Origin: Blasia pusilla
Lineage: Eukaryota > Marchantiophyta > Marchantiopsida > Blasiales
DNA: 64,000 nt
Reading direction: 5' to 3'
Assembly: GCA_050084515.1 (NCBI GenBank)
Contig: CM114273.1
Coordinates: forward strand, 2,976,001-3,040,000
The notes under the pieces: generated by a model
Told to the model about the DNA's origin: nothing
Databases searched by the model: none
Seen by the model: the letters and a program-made list of their open reading frames with translations, nothing else
Shown: positions 9,950-22,412 of the stretch, one piece after another
How the letters are laid out: every line of letters begins with the position of its first letter
Numbering within the stretch: position 1 is the first letter of the stretch
Position numbers and translations under genes: made by a program

Positions 9950-11415
9950 AAACGAGATCCATAGTGACTTGTTCCCAACGTTTTTGAGGTATTGGGATCG
10001 GCTGCAATAATCCTGCTGGTTTTGTGTTACTAGCCTTGATTTGTTGACAAATCCTACAACTCCTTACATATATGTCAACATCTTCTCTCATTTTGGGCCA
10101 ATAGTATGCTCGTTGGAATCCCTCTAAGGTTTTTTCAGCTCCCATATGACCCGCAATGACTGTGTCGTGAGCTTCAGACAATACTTCAGTGCGTAATTGT
10201 GGATCTTGTGGGATCCATACTTTACCTTTATGGAAAACCAATCCTTGAGCCTTGTATACTCTGTTGGCATGAATAGCCACTGCAATTTCTTCATCCTCCT
10301 TTGTGGCTTTGGATAACTTTTTCCACCAACTAGAGTGAATCTCCACTTCAGATATGTTATTCATCTGTGGTATACGAGTCAAGGCGTCTGCCAACTGCTT
10401 CTTTCCTTCCACATAGACAATTTTCATCTTGAATTGTTGTCGCCATTCTGCCCATCGAATTTGATGTTTGGAGAGCTCGTTCTGGGACTCTAAGTAGACC
10501 AAGGGCTTGTGATCAGTCTCCACCACAAACTCCTTATCGCCCAAGTAATGTTTCCAATGCTTGGTTGCCAACACAATAGCAAGTTCTTCTTGCTCAGTTG
10601 TATGGTAGTTTTGTTCCACTGGCAATAGCTTGCGAGAAAAGAAGGCAATAGGATGCCATCCATCCTCCCATTCTTGTTGTAGTACTCCTCCAATGCTAGT
10701 ACCTAAAGCATCTGTGGCCAACTTGATGGGTCGATTAGGATCATATCACTTCAATATAGGGGCTTTGATCAAGGCATCCTTTAATGATTGAAAAGCAATC
10801 TCTTGTGATGTGCCCCAATTCCATTTTTGTCCTTTCCCTAGTAAAGCTGTTAAGGATTGTGCAATTTGAGCAAAACCTTTGACAAATCTTCGATAGAATC
10901 CTGTTAACCCTAGAAAACTCTTCAATTGAGTTTGATCCTCAGGTGCACTCCATTTTTGGATCGCTTCTACCTTCTTACTCATCACTTGGATACCTTCTGC
11001 GCTTACTCGATGCCCTACATAATCAACTTCTGTTTTACCGAACTCACATTTTGACGCTTTAGCATACAACTCATTATCTCTTAGGATTTGAAGGACTTCT
11101 CGTAGATGATTTATATGTTCCTCTATCGTTTTACTATAGTCTAAGATATCATCTAAGAATACAATGACAGACTTGTCTAAATATGGACGAAAGATATCAT
11201 TCATTAGGCCCATAAAGGTTGCAGGTGCATTAGTAAGACCAAATGGCATGACTAAGTATTCAAAGTGTCCATACCTAGTACGAAAAGCAATCTTGTGCAC
11301 ATCTTCATCCGCAATTCGAATTTGGTTGTAGCCGCTACGAAGGTCAAGTTTGGTGAAGTATTTTGCTCCTTGTAGTTGGTCGAACAAATCATCCATTCTT
11401 GGATGATTTGTTCTG
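9912..11415 (-). pseudogene. Reverse transcriptase, RNase H and integrase zinc module, Ty3 family B (5' truncated)
   Basis: The RT starts abruptly within the palm ([27 protein letters not shown]) at about 11400 and runs through the active site VFLDDIL, the thumb ([14 protein letters not shown]) and [13 protein letters not shown] stop (TGA) at about 10744 is followed in the same frame by RNase H (KLATDALGTSIGG, EQEELAIVLATKHW, TDHKPLVYL) and the integrase HHCC module (EAHDTVIAGHMG, CRICQQIKAS), ending at the first catalytic region (TMDLVCELP). There the core is deleted and the frame shifts. Gag, protease and the 5' LTR are missing; the RT abuts a Roco fragment at about 11415-11421. Confidence 0.9.
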
Positions 11416-11420
11416 AGAAG

Positions 11421-11518
11421 TGCTGAGGACCGAGCGCCAAGTGGACGCCACGCACGGACGGGTCTTTGTGTGCGGGGCGCCGAAGGTGGGAAAGACACTC
11501 TCAGGGAGTCCTTGAGAC
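11421..11518 (+). pseudogene. Roco gene fragment covering the Roc P-loop
   Basis: About 98 bp nearly identical to 17738-17836 of the Roco gene: the GAGCG(A/C)CAAGTGGACGCC stretch, the HGRVF region and the GAPKVGKT P-loop codons. A 2-bp deletion after the P-loop (GACACTCTC against GACGACCCTC) shifts the frame, and similarity ends at CCTTGAG. The fragment sits exactly where family B is truncated, so it is a breakpoint relic rather than a gene. It shows that at least one further Roco copy existed, or that a piece of this gene was copied here. Confidence 0.85.
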
Positions 11519-14500
11519 CCCCGTGAACATAGCAAAGCACCAGCCCCTTTCCTTCGGTTCTGTGCTGCGCAAACTCGATACATAGAGCGTCCGTTCGAGA
11601 GCGCACAAACTCCGGTTTAGGATTACTTATTGTTACGAGTGAATATAAACATGGCTCTAGAATCCATCATGCTTGAAGTACTCATAGAAATTGGCTAAGA
11701 AGCAACCGAATCCAAATCTAAATCCGAACACGTTAAATTATATTAGATTGCATAGCGTATGTACATCCACGATCTTGTCCTTAGGTGAGAGAATGATGAT
11801 TGAAAGTAGTTGCAGAGAATGATGATTAAGTTCATGGAGAGATAGGGGAAGGGAAATTTTCTCCACACAATCCTATTTAAGCTTACAAGGTGATCACTAA
11901 ACAAAGTACTAATTTTCGCATTTCCATGGATGGAAGTTAGATTATTCCTCACATGCTTAGAAGAGCATTAAAAAATAGCATTCAATTTAAATTGTTTGAT
12001 GGTCAAAAAGTCGCCTAAAAAATTTGTTTTGATCATCCTCGATTGGGTAGAAGTCCAACCTCGACTGATTAGATTTCTACTAACCATGGCACGATCAATA
12101 GAAATCTAATATGGACTTAGTCTTTTTCGAAAACGACCGAACATGGCTTGCCAACCTATCTGTGCACTTTTTCTCGAATGGTTAAGGGGAGTGGTGGATC
12201 GGCACACCAAAGCATGCTTGCCTACTAGATTTCCTAAAGCATGTTGTAGGAAATTTCCCCCATCTCACCACATAAAATGTAGGAAATGAGGAAATTTGTT
12301 TGGCCTCCGTAGATTTGAAATCAAAACTGATTTTTCCTGGAGGATCATGAGCGCTCCACATCAGGATAAAACAGGTTTGGAAGAAACATCCCGATTCTTT
12401 TACAACGTCAAACAAAACTTACCTCTTCACAATACATTCACCCAGCAGCTTTATCCAAGTATCACCTAGGTTCAAAAGACCTATTCTTATTCCTCGCACC
12501 TTCACGTACTTACCTACGTTTCGACTTACCTTATCGTCTTTTTATTTGGATATAAACCAGTAGATTTTGTTTTGTGAAGTAGCGAACGTACAGTGTTAGA
12601 GGGGCAGAGGACCTCCAGTAAATGTCACTTTATGAACAGTTCACCTCACCATAGACCGGAAGACCCGAAGAGACAAGAGAGCTCTGGAGCTAAGGTCCAA
12701 AAACTTGAGGATGTGTAGGTGTGAGACTTGGCTGAAAGTGCAAGCCTCGCTCTGTGGCTGAGGCGTTTCATGACTTTTGCCTCCTTATCCCCTATTGTTG
12801 GTTGGACCAGCGATCTAGCACCGTCTATAGCAAGAAACCTCTCAGGTAGGCAAAGAGGTGCCGGTATGGCTACTACTCAGGCCTATCCGCACAAATGAAT
12901 CCCCACTGACTTTGGTTCTTGCTCGCAGATGCAACAGCTTACCAACCGCTTGAGTCCATGTGCGTTGTGTCAACAACCCTCAGACGTCAATCAGACATTT
13001 TCATGGCGATGCGATCCTCTCTGTGTCAACAACCCTGAGAAGAAAATCAAACATTTGCATGAAAACTTCGAGCCTCCCGGGTTTGATTTTGAATCCAATA
13101 GTGACACCAGATATACGACGTAATGAGAAGAGCCAACTATAAATATTGCGACGTACAGCTACCAACTTAGCCCGCCAATATTTCCTTCTGTAGGGAATAA
13201 TTTGCCGGGCATCAGAGTGAGCTTCGACTTAGGGCGGGTTTTCGCCCCGTGGGGCGGGGCCCGAGATGTAGATCCGACTGTTTCAAGATCGGGTCCAAAT
13301 TTCCCACATTTGATTCGCCAGAATTTTCTACGCTTTGCTCAGAATTTTTCAATTGTTTTGAAGGAAACCTGATTTCTCTGGATTCCGAAATTGATAATGG
13401 TCTGTAGTGGGATGCAATGCAATCGAGAAATGGTCCCTAGCGAGCATGTGTAGTGTCTCAGATTGAGTTGGAGTGTAGTTGCAGATGTCGAAATGAGAAT
13501 CGTCGCTGCGCAAGACAAGCGACGCGTTCTTACCTCGGCGATTCCCCTTTTGGCCATATAAACCGCACGTATCCCCTGATTTATGGAAACTCATGCCCAT
13601 TCAGAACGAAGTTCCAGGTTAGAATTCGTACTTGAGTCCAGTTTGAAAATCGATCGGGTGAGGCGAACTATTTGCACACGGCTCCCCTGCATTTTTTTGC
13701 TTCCGTTACCTCGCAGAAATCAGTGCTGCAGCTTCTGTAGCCACGAGATTTACCAAGGATTGCTTCCACGCTCTGATGCCGATCAGTCCGCTTTCGTGAT
13801 CACTATTACGACGACACTGGAGCCTGGCATGTAGTCAATGAATGAGAAGATTAATGCAGAGCACCTCCGGATCATCCAGAGATTACTACACGGAAGCTTC
13901 ATTAACCGATTCAATCCGACATGAATGTGATTGAGAGATCTTTATTGCATGGCAAGAAGGAATGGCTGAATTGAATTACCAAGTTAATCTCATCGAAGAG
14001 GTCATGATTCCCTTCCATCGCAGTTCAGAGGAACGTGACGGTGAAGACTTAAATCTATCCTCGCAAATTCAGCTTCCGTGATGGCATGGGACTATATATG
14101 GCTTCCTTGAATAATCCGTCGCTGGTTGTCAGTGCTTTCATGTCCATTAAAAACCAGGTTTAAGTGGGTGACTGTTTATATGAGTGAGTCGGTATTTTAG
14201 AAGAATATTTAACGCTATTGACTATTAAGAACACATTTGGCTTCTATGACCGTGAGCGCTGCGGTTACCAAATAACATCAACTCTTTTAGTTTCAAGTTT
14301 CATGTGGTGAGTTTTGTTTGATCCAGGAAGAAACCATCAAGACGGGACTAGATCCGGAGATAGGTGAAAATTAGTTAGAATAGACAAAAGGTTTTTTTTT
14401 AATAAAAAGTATAATTTTGTAATTTCCTATGAATCTGAAAAGAAAAAAAAATGGATTTAATTTGATTGGTGGGAAATAGATTATGGTGAGAATATATATA

Positions 14501-16280
14501 TATATGAGGAGTGGATTAAAACTTAATTAATGTAAGAAGTAGTGAATTTAATTTGATTATATTTATACAGAGTATTTTAAGTGGATTTAATTTTAATCAA
14601 CTCCTCACATACGTAGAAACTCCATCAAAGTATTCTTCCATTAATATAATCTCATAAATTCTTTTCTTTTCTTCTTTATAATAATACTACTAGTATTAGT
14701 GCGTGATTTTTACCAGAGGATAAATATACTTAAACCAATACTTGTGAGCGACATGAAGTGGCATCTGTAAATGAGGTGTTTGTGCCCCGCTGACTCAAGT
14801 TCAGACATCCTGCACTGCTCATTCGCATGACAGTAAAGTCATCGTATGCATGTTAGTAGAAATGAAATCGTTAAATCGAAATCGTAGTTACGGCTTGTCT
14901 GATCCTGATAAAGTGGAGATACGCCTTTACTCGAGGTCAATCAGCAGAAAACCGAGCTGCTGCACAGGTTCCCGTTGAAGACCCGGTGCTCCACTAAGTC
15001 TTCATACGCGTCCTGCGCGTGTGAAGACTTTCGGGGCTGATGCACGCCTATGCAGCTGGAATAAAGTACATCAATTAAACTGCGCACCGATAGTAGTAGT
15101 AACTAGTAGTGCTGCAAGCGGTCTCCTATGGTGGGAGGGTCTCCCATTACGGATCACTTTTGGAGAAAGAACATATAAAGAGTTCTGGAGGATGTGTAGG
15201 TGTGAGACTCCGGATGGGTTTCCCATCCGATTTTCTATATATATTTTAAGTTCTTTTCTAGATCTCCCTGGGAGGAATGGGAGAACCCGCAGCAGATTAT
15301 CCGATACATGTCTTTTTCATTCAAAGCGTATTATATTTTAACCTTAGGCCTGAGGCAGCCTGAGCTGTAGCCATACCGGCACCCCTATCCCTACCTGAGG
15401 GCTACAGGTGCATGATAGCCGGGGGACTCATGGTTCTTGGGACTGACGGTGCTAGATCGCTAGTCCAAGCAGCAATAATAGATATAGACTCAGCCACACA
15501 GCGATCTTCAAACGAGGGAAAAAAAATCCAAAACCGGTCTCGAGATAAAAAAGGGTCCTCCCTCTCACAGATCAAAATTTGTCGTTGCCTATAATAAACT
15601 ATCTTTTTTTAGATGATGACCTCTCCCCTTACTGGAAATGTCACTAAAATGTCTTTAGACCCGTCCCCTATAATATAGGAGAACCCATTTATCCGTACTA
15701 GAAAAACAGGTCACTAATGACGACTAATCGGCTGTCTGAAGACGGGCATTGACCTTGCGAACCTTCCTGCGGACTTCTCTGAAATTACATCGATTCTCTG
15801 TCCGGAAATCCGATCTGGTGTCTATCCTTTTTCTGCAGTCGAAGCTGATGATCATGGCTGCCCAAGCGGCTTGTGCACGCAGCTGTCGATTGGAGAATTC
15901 AGGTAGTGACGCAAGAACAACCGGATCCGAAAACAACCACGAACAAAGTGGCTGATAGTCTCATGTTCAAGTAGAGACCTCAACGTCTGGAAACCTTTCA
16001 ATCGGGTCAATCCTTCGCGAGAGTACATCTTCCAACTGGAGCTGTAGCGCTAGTTTCATAGAGACGGCAGGGCTCCTTGCGTTGTACTTGCATTACCCGC
16101 TGTACATGTTTTTACATTCATTTTGGGAGTCGGAGTAGTTTGGAGCGAAGCGCGTGAGATCTACGAAAGAGAGGGCGTTGTAGCTTTGAGGTCTCTTGAC
16201 CGACAGCTTCGGCTTACTCTTCCGATCCATTCAAACATCTTCCTGTTTCGTCGTTGCCGTAGCTGCCTTCTTCTAATTCA
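11519..16280. other. Non-coding region upstream of the Roco gene, colinear with 34-40.9 kb
   Basis: I see no convincing coding gene in these 4.8 kb. Several blocks align by eye, in the same order and orientation, with the region before the inverted Roco exon: about 11743-12420 with 33985-34620; 13740-14330 with 37998-38560; 14735-15070 with 39480-39795 and again 39858-40167; 15100-15250 with 40185-40345; 15710-15960 with 40615-40850. The tract 14390-14700 is AT-rich and seen only here. The last 320 bp should hold the Roco promoter and 5' untranslated region. A short block (15360-15480) is an inverted copy of 12790-12880. Confidence 0.75.
14735..15070 (+). repeat. Conserved ~330-bp block, copy 1 of 3 (with conserved hairpin)
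   Basis: This block is repeated at 39480-39795 and 39858-40167. All three share the start (GTGAGCGA, ATGAAGTGGC), a middle (GTCATCGTATGCATGTTAG) and an end (GACTTTCGGGGCTGATGCAC, GGAATAAAGT). Near the end each copy has the hairpin GTCTTCA ... TGAAGAC (here about 14997-15027) with a variable loop region. It could be a non-coding RNA gene, a non-autonomous mobile element or part of the duplicated upstream region. I recognise no known RNA family. Confidence 0.6.
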
Positions 16281-19200
16281 ATGGCCGAGGAAAAAAAACA
16301 TCTCTGGAGCGTCTTGGATGACATGGAAGAGAAGCTGATAAAAGACCCTGCGCTGCGCTGGCAGGACTTGCCCCTCGATGAACTTCTCGAGGCGCTGGCG
16401 GATGCGACGGAACTTGAGATACAGGTACGGTCGGAGAGGTCGGAGAGGTCGTGGACGGACGGACGGATGTTTGAATGGCTGGGGAGGGCCCTGTAAAGTC
16501 GAGAGTACCCGCACTTGGGCAAATGCAAACTGTATGGAGGGAGTGATTCAAAGATACATGAAGGGTTTTTGCTTGTGTTGCAGAGCATTGCATCCGGGCA
16601 CTTGCCCAACTTGGAAGATCTTGTGCTCCACTTCTCCGTCGGTGTGAAAGGAGTGGGGCTGATCGTCGAGGCTGCGGAGGCAGGGCACCTGTTAAAGCTG
16701 GAGGTTCTTACTTCAAGGGGATTTGACGATGAGTGCTGCGAGGCCCTGGGGAATGCTGCACGGAGAGGCCATTTCCGCTCACTACAATCTCTGTGGTTGA
16801 ATGGTGAGGGGAGTCGTGAGGATAGACGGTTGAGTGATGGGGGTGCACAGTATCTGGCGCGCGCCATGGAGGCCGGGTGTTTGTAGAAGCTCAGGACTCT
16901 CAGAATCCAGCGGAGTAGAATGGGAGACCAGGGAGCGGAGTGGCTCGCAGGAGCGCTGAAGTCGGGACACGTGCAAGCACTCGAACGCCTCGACCTGAGC
17001 AGTCATCACATTCAAGCGAAGGGCTTCGGAGCCTTAGCCGGCGCTCTCGAGGAAGGCTTCGTTCCTTCACTCAAGTCCCTTCTTCTGGATCCCAGGGATG
17101 GGGAATCGGGAGGGATCGGGCCGTGCGTAAAGAAACATGGAGGTGAGGCCGTAGCTAGAGCCCTAGCATCACATCACCTGTCGCACCTTGAAGAGCTCGA
17201 CTTGTCCCGCGTTGGAGGAGGCGCGGCCGTAGCGAGCGCCTTAGCATCGAGTGCGTTTCCCGATTTGAAAGTTTTGATCCTGTCGACGACGGAGTTGGAA
17301 GAGGAGGGAGTGGTGGCCCTCGCACAGGCGTGGGAGTCGCATCGGTTTCCGCGTTTAGAGCAGTTGTCTCTATGGGAGAACGAGTTGGGGAACGAGTTGG
17401 GGGAGGAGGCATGGAGGGCGCTCACGGCCGCGTTGGCCAGTCAATCCAACTCCAACTTGAGAAGATTTTCGTGGGGAAGCCCGCCCAGTGATGGCGCTAT
17501 CGTAGGGCTGGCCACAGCGTTGGAGAAGAGCCAGAGCCACCTGCGAAAGTTAGAATGGGTTGATCTAAGTGGAGAAGTTCCAATCGGAGAGGTGGGTGCC
17601 GCGGCTCTGGTCAATGCCTATCGAAATAACCCCTTCCTCACCGTCGACCTGGAAGTGAGTTGGCCAGAGGGCAAGCCATGGCGGGACAATTGGGGAGGCT
17701 TTCGCGATCGGAACGTGAGAAGAGCGGCGGATCTGGAAGCGCTGAGGGCCGAGCGACAAGTGGACGCCACGCACGGACGGGTCTTTCTGTGCGGGGCGCC
17801 GAAGGTGGGAAAGACGACCCTCAGGAAGTCCTTGAGCAGGGCCTCGTCGCCCTTCCCTGCCTGTTGCTGGGCGCCACCGTCTGGTCCAGAGCGGACTCGG
17901 GGCATAGAGGTCGTCCAAATCGGGAATGGGGAGCTGAGGCTTGCGCTTTGGGACCTTGCAGGGCAACCAGAGTATCATCTGCTGCACGGGGCCCTGTTCC
18001 CCGACTTGGCGTACACAGATGTGCACGCCACTTTGTTCGTGGTTGTTTGCAGAGCCAACGCTGAAACAACCGATAATGGCGCCGATCACGATGATTTGCG
18101 CTACTGGTTGCGCTTCATTGCTTCCAGTTCTTTGAAAGGGGTGGAAGGGTTCAAGCGGAAGGTGCTCGTGGTGTTGAACCGTTTCCAAGGTGATGCGTGC
18201 AGCAGAATTGACTCGTGGAACTTATGGCTCGATCAATTCAAGGGAGATTTCCATGAAAGTCTGGATATTGAAATGCTACCTGATACTTCGATGTTCGATG
18301 TCCGATCTCCGCGATCTGCCAAGCGCTTCAAGAAACTGTTGTTCTCGAAAACTCGAGAGTTGCTACGGGATAAGAAAATTCCAGAGCTGTGCTTACATCT
18401 TGCTCATGAATTGCGACAATGCGGCGAGAATCAGCGGGCATACCCAGTTCTAAGCTGGACGGATGTGCAGAAGCGAGTTTCGGATAGTGTAATCCCGGAC
18501 GAAGCGTTAGTGGCCGCTCTTCAATATCTGAGTCAAGTAGGAATTGTCATCAATTTCGCCAAGGGGGCTTTGAGAGAAGGAGGGCTACCAGACTTGAGCC
18601 TTACCGTTGTAAGTCCGGAATGGTTTTGTAGGGAAATCGTGGGCCACCTGCTTTTGCCAGAGGCCATGTGGAACCCAGCCAACGAATTCCTCCTTCGCAA
18701 GCAACTCGACAAAGCTAACTGCATGACACTGGCGGTACTCAAAAGCTTCTATAAGGAGTTGAAAGAACTGCAAGTAAACGAAACTGTGGCCATGTTACTC
18801 AGGCTGGGTCTGTGTTTCAAAGTCGGCACAGACAAATTGTTCATTCCTGCCCTGGTTCCGAAGGAGAGTCCCCTGCCCTCCTGGTGGACCGATTGCGAAC
18901 CTATGCCCGGCCAGTGGGTCATGGGTTTCACCTTGGTGCCTCAGGATGCAGATAGAACTTTACTCCCCGCGTCCCTGTTCGCAAGACTCCAGGTGGAATT
19001 GGCCCAACTCCTACAAATTCAAACAACTTTCGGTAACGACTTTTGTGCCGGAAGTAGCTTCGTGGCCTTCAAAGCTAATGGCGTCAAGGTTCTGGTGGAA
19101 TACAGAGCCCAAGAGTTCAATTCGGTCACAGATCGTATCGATGTAATGGCTAAGCCCCTGCTGGAAGAGCAATTTGACTGCAGTAATGAGGAGAGGAGGA

Positions 19201-20540
19201 AGAGGAGGACTGAGCAGGTAAATTTCGCGGATTTCATTGTTAACAAGCTGGATGGAATCCGAAGGAACTCTTGTCCGGGAGTGCAATTTGAAAAAAGAAT
19301 AATTCGGCCTTGGAGTACTGCTCACGGGTATCTTGGTATGGTGGCTAGAGATATCGGTCCGACAGTCGAAGATATCAAGGAGGACGTGAAGTCTCTGAAA
19401 CCTGGGGACGAGTCAACGCATTGGGTGGTAGCAGGGCAAAGAGTGTGCAAAATGGATTTGTTGAGTACTGAAGACTTGGCACTTTTATCCGAGCACTTGT
19501 TGAAAACAACTGAAACAACCCGTAGAGAATGTGACCGTATGCAGGAAATTGGGGTCGCACTTGGGATTCTTCCCCAAGTGCCCTCTGGAACAGTTAACAA
19601 GGATCGGCAAACGAGGTCTATGTCCAGGATGGTTAGGGCTCTGTCATGGGGGACATGGGGGAGGATGGATGGAGATTCTGGACATGGGGGAGGATGGATG
19701 GAGATGAAAGTGGCAGCTCTAGATGATAGAGTGGAGAGCTTAGAAGAGGAGATGTGCAGAGTGAGGGTAGAACTGAAAGACCTGAGGAGTGACGTGGACA
19801 AACTGAAGACCGAATATCGCCAATCGCATGTGAGACGCTCGGAGCTGATCAACAAAATCACCGGTGTGGAGAAGTTATTGCGAGAGGAGATGGAAAATAC
19901 TGTCCCGCGTTACGCCTACGTCACAGACAACGGGGATTCAAGGAAGTGGATTACGCTTATGGATGCAATGAAAAAATCATGCAGATTGCGGTTACTCTGT
20001 GAAGCTAGATATGAAGATCAGCGTCTCCATGAAGTAAGAGGCCAAAAGGGGTACCTCGTTTCTGAGTTGAGGGGAGGGGTGAAACCAGGCGTCCCTTGGT
20101 TGAAGATGTCCATCACCCTACTCACTGCATTCAGTACGGTAGGCGCAGCAGCCATTCCTGGTTTGGGAGCTTTGGCACCTGCTATTGCCCAAGCAGTTTT
20201 GCAGGTTGTGGACAAAGTAGTACAGGAGGTGAACGAAGCTAGCAGGATAATCACGGCTATTGAAGACTCTTCTGTTCCTGGATCCTCCGCTACTGCGACG
20301 AGCCCTGGCACCAGTGGTCCCCTGGTTGAACGAGCGCCTCTGAAGGGACTCGCAAAGAGAGCCTTGGAAGATCTGCTGGGTAGTCTGACATCACCTCAAT
20401 TTCGTGAGGATTTCAAGTTGAGAAGAGTGAGATTTCAGGCTCCTATGGGAACAGGAGCAAATGGCCGGGAATGCGTCGTTTGGATATGTGATGAGTGCTA
20501 CGCAGAATATGCCAATGAGAACAAGGTTAAAGAGTTTTAG
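16281..20540 (+). CDS. LRR-Roc-COR (Roco) protein gene, two exons, one in-frame stop
   Basis: Exon 1 (16281-16424) encodes 48 residues from ATG. A GT-AG intron (16425-16583) follows, and exon 2 (16584-20540) continues in phase. A TAG at 16884-16886 interrupts exon 2 where the LRR pattern predicts Gln (CAG>TAG); reading resumes at once in the same frame, with an ATG at 16920 giving 1206 residues. Numbered from that ATG: RI-type leucine-rich repeats about 1-250; Roc GTPase from about 286, P-loop GAPKVGKT at 292-299, switch II DLAGQP at 345-350, with LNRFQGD in place of a canonical NKxD; COR about 490-700; coiled coil about 923-985; hydrophobic stretch about 1060-1100. Total length, about 1365 residues, is close to plant TORNADO1, which has the same architecture. 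Roco proteins are GTP-dependent dimeric signalling proteins; its role here is unknown. Confidence 0.85.
16884..16886 (+). other. In-frame TAG in Roco exon 2
   Basis: The codon lies between GCL and KLRTLRIQ in an otherwise continuous LRR frame, so a single C-to-T change (CAG to TAG) explains it. It would truncate the full-length product at 148 residues. A protein lacking the first LRRs could start at 16920, but no separate promoter is evident. A sequencing error, RNA editing or a true null allele are alternatives. Confidence 0.8.
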
Positions 20541-21070
20541 AGACTCTCAGTGAAGTCTGCTCATAAGACTATTCTCTGTGGCCTCGTTCGGTCGCAAGGC
20601 TACGACAGGCACTACTTAATGAGTAGAGTCTGTGGCCTCGTTCAGGGGCTTCAAGAGCACCGTGTGGTGAGTTTCACAATCCGGTTCTGGACTTTACTCC
20701 CTTATGTCACTGTCTAGATCATGGTAAGGTTACTGACGTGGATAGTTCCTGAAGTTTCCAATTTTAAGTTGGCTCAAGTTAAATGCATGTGATGAACTCG
20801 TGCACTTAAAACTGAGCACATTTTCACTACTTCCAACTTGGTCACTGTGGGGGATAGTATCTCGTGGTTGTTTCACTCCCAACAAAGGGATTTGTGCGAC
20901 TTTTTGACAAGCTTCAACTTAGAACTTCTTTCGATGATGACTGACCATTTCCTAATAATGACTAAACTCGCGGAAACTGCATATTACAGTTTCTTTGTGA
21001 GCTTAGACGACCAACCCTTAGTCCTCCATCTACACTAAATCAAGCTCTCATTTAGTGGAATTCGAGAAAT

Positions 21071-21104
21071 AGAAATATTTCTACCGATAGGTAGAAATAT
21101 TTCT
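21071..21104. repeat. Short perfect hairpin, 15-bp arms
   Basis: The arm AGAAATATTTCTACC (21071-21085), the loop GATA, and the exact reverse complement (21090-21104). It lies about 530 bp after the Roco stop codon. The arms are AT-rich, so it may be a cruciform or a small MITE end; I have no evidence for a function. Confidence 0.85.
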
Positions 21105-22172
21105 GGTAGGTTGGTAATCACTTACAAACCTGAAAGAGCAAATCTGAAGTGGATTGCATGTAATTGGTCTACAACTTCTATTGAGAAGTGGGTGTTTGAA
21201 AACCAACACCTTATTAGAATACATAAGTCGTGAAGAGAGGTGGTTGAAACTAAGATGCAGGAGTTTGTGTTAGATTCGTTGTTGGAGCATTCTCCACACC
21301 AATGCACATTCTTTCTTAGTTGATCAAGGCGCCAACAGAGGTTTAGATTTGTAGGAGCTAATCTCAAAACCCACAGCCTTAGAGGGCAAGAGTAGAAGTG
21401 AATCAAAGAAGAAGGGAAGAGGGGGAGAGTTATATAGTTTCCTAGAAGAGACCAGCAGAAGGGACCACTGCATGGTGAGGCAAGGTGGAAGGGCCAACAC
21501 AACAAGAGCAGGCCAACACACGAGAAATAGGCCAGTACATTATGAGCAAGACAACACAACAGGCCAGCACACCATGTGCACAATTACACAAAACCAAAAC
21601 TCACAAGAATAGTTTAAGAGGTAACAAGTAAACTCACTGAGACTTGTAACTATGATAAACTTTTGACCATAGTTTGCAGAACTAACCATAGTTCAAAAAA
21701 AGGAAGAAAAAAATAGACAATTTTATGTGAAATCCTAACAAGGGGATGATCCAATCCCAGGATACCGTTTAAATCACTTAACTCCTCATCCGAAATGACA
21801 ACATAAGAGAGGTGCAGGTTAGCAAAAATCACCTCTGTACTAAAGGAATCACACGTCTGTAGACCATGAAAACCTCTGGTTTTTTTCATTGACATTGTAA
21901 TTCAATAGATTAATCGCTAACTCAAAAGAAGGATTTAGAGAAACGTAAAAAACTTACTTCTGCAAGAGGTGTCCCTGGATGATATCAATCTAGGTGAACA
22001 GATTGGAACAGAAATCTTGCATGTCAATTTTGTGGCTTTCACGTGACAAATTCTATAATTTGTTTGTCTTAAGGTCTTCTCCCCAAAGATTTTGCTTATT
22101 GAGTTCCATTTGATCATTATTCTGGAACTTAGAGTTGGGAAGAAAATGTTTCCCTGCCACAAAGGGGAAGCA

Positions 22173-22412
22173 GACTTTGTAGGCATTGTTGTTGACAGAA
22201 ACGTGACAATGAATCAATTTTATTCTACCATTTCAAATTCGGATCCCCAGAGGGAACAACGTGGGAATTACATGAATTATGACAAGGCTCCCCACTAATT
22301 GTGAGAGCTTTCATGTCAAGCAGAAACTCAGCTTGCCATGAAAGCTCTCACAATTAGTGGGGAGCCTTGTTATAATTCACGTTTCTGTCAACAACAATGC
22401 CTTTCAAAGTCT
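22173..22412. repeat. Inverted repeat with perfect 34-bp inner arms
   Basis: The inner arms (22282-22315 and 22337-22370) are exact reverse complements around a 21-nt loop; the arm begins ACAAGGCTCCCCACTAATTG. Outer arms continue the pairing (22173-22207 with about 22378-22412; GACTTTG..GGCATTGTTG against CAACAATGCC..CAAAGTC), with about 70 unpaired bases in the left arm only. A transcript would fold into a long near-perfect stem, as in plant inverted-repeat or young MIR loci; a fold-back element with an insertion in one arm is the other option. Confidence 0.88.

Noticed and set aside
11252-11412. Functional hairpin GAACAAATCATCC...GGATGATTTGTTC
   Set aside because: Both arms lie in or at the edge of the family B reverse transcriptase (MDDLFD codons); one arm may be duplicated at the breakpoint, but it is short and explained by coding sequence plus junction.
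12600-13300. tRNA or other known RNA genes in the duplicated region
   Set aside because: I looked for A-box/B-box and GGTTCRANNCC signals and cloverleaf arms and found no credible set; only unclassified hairpins remain.
17565-18188. Antisense gene opposite the Roco GTPase domain
   Set aside because: A long frame opposite a well-supported exon with high GC; no homology and no splice or start context.
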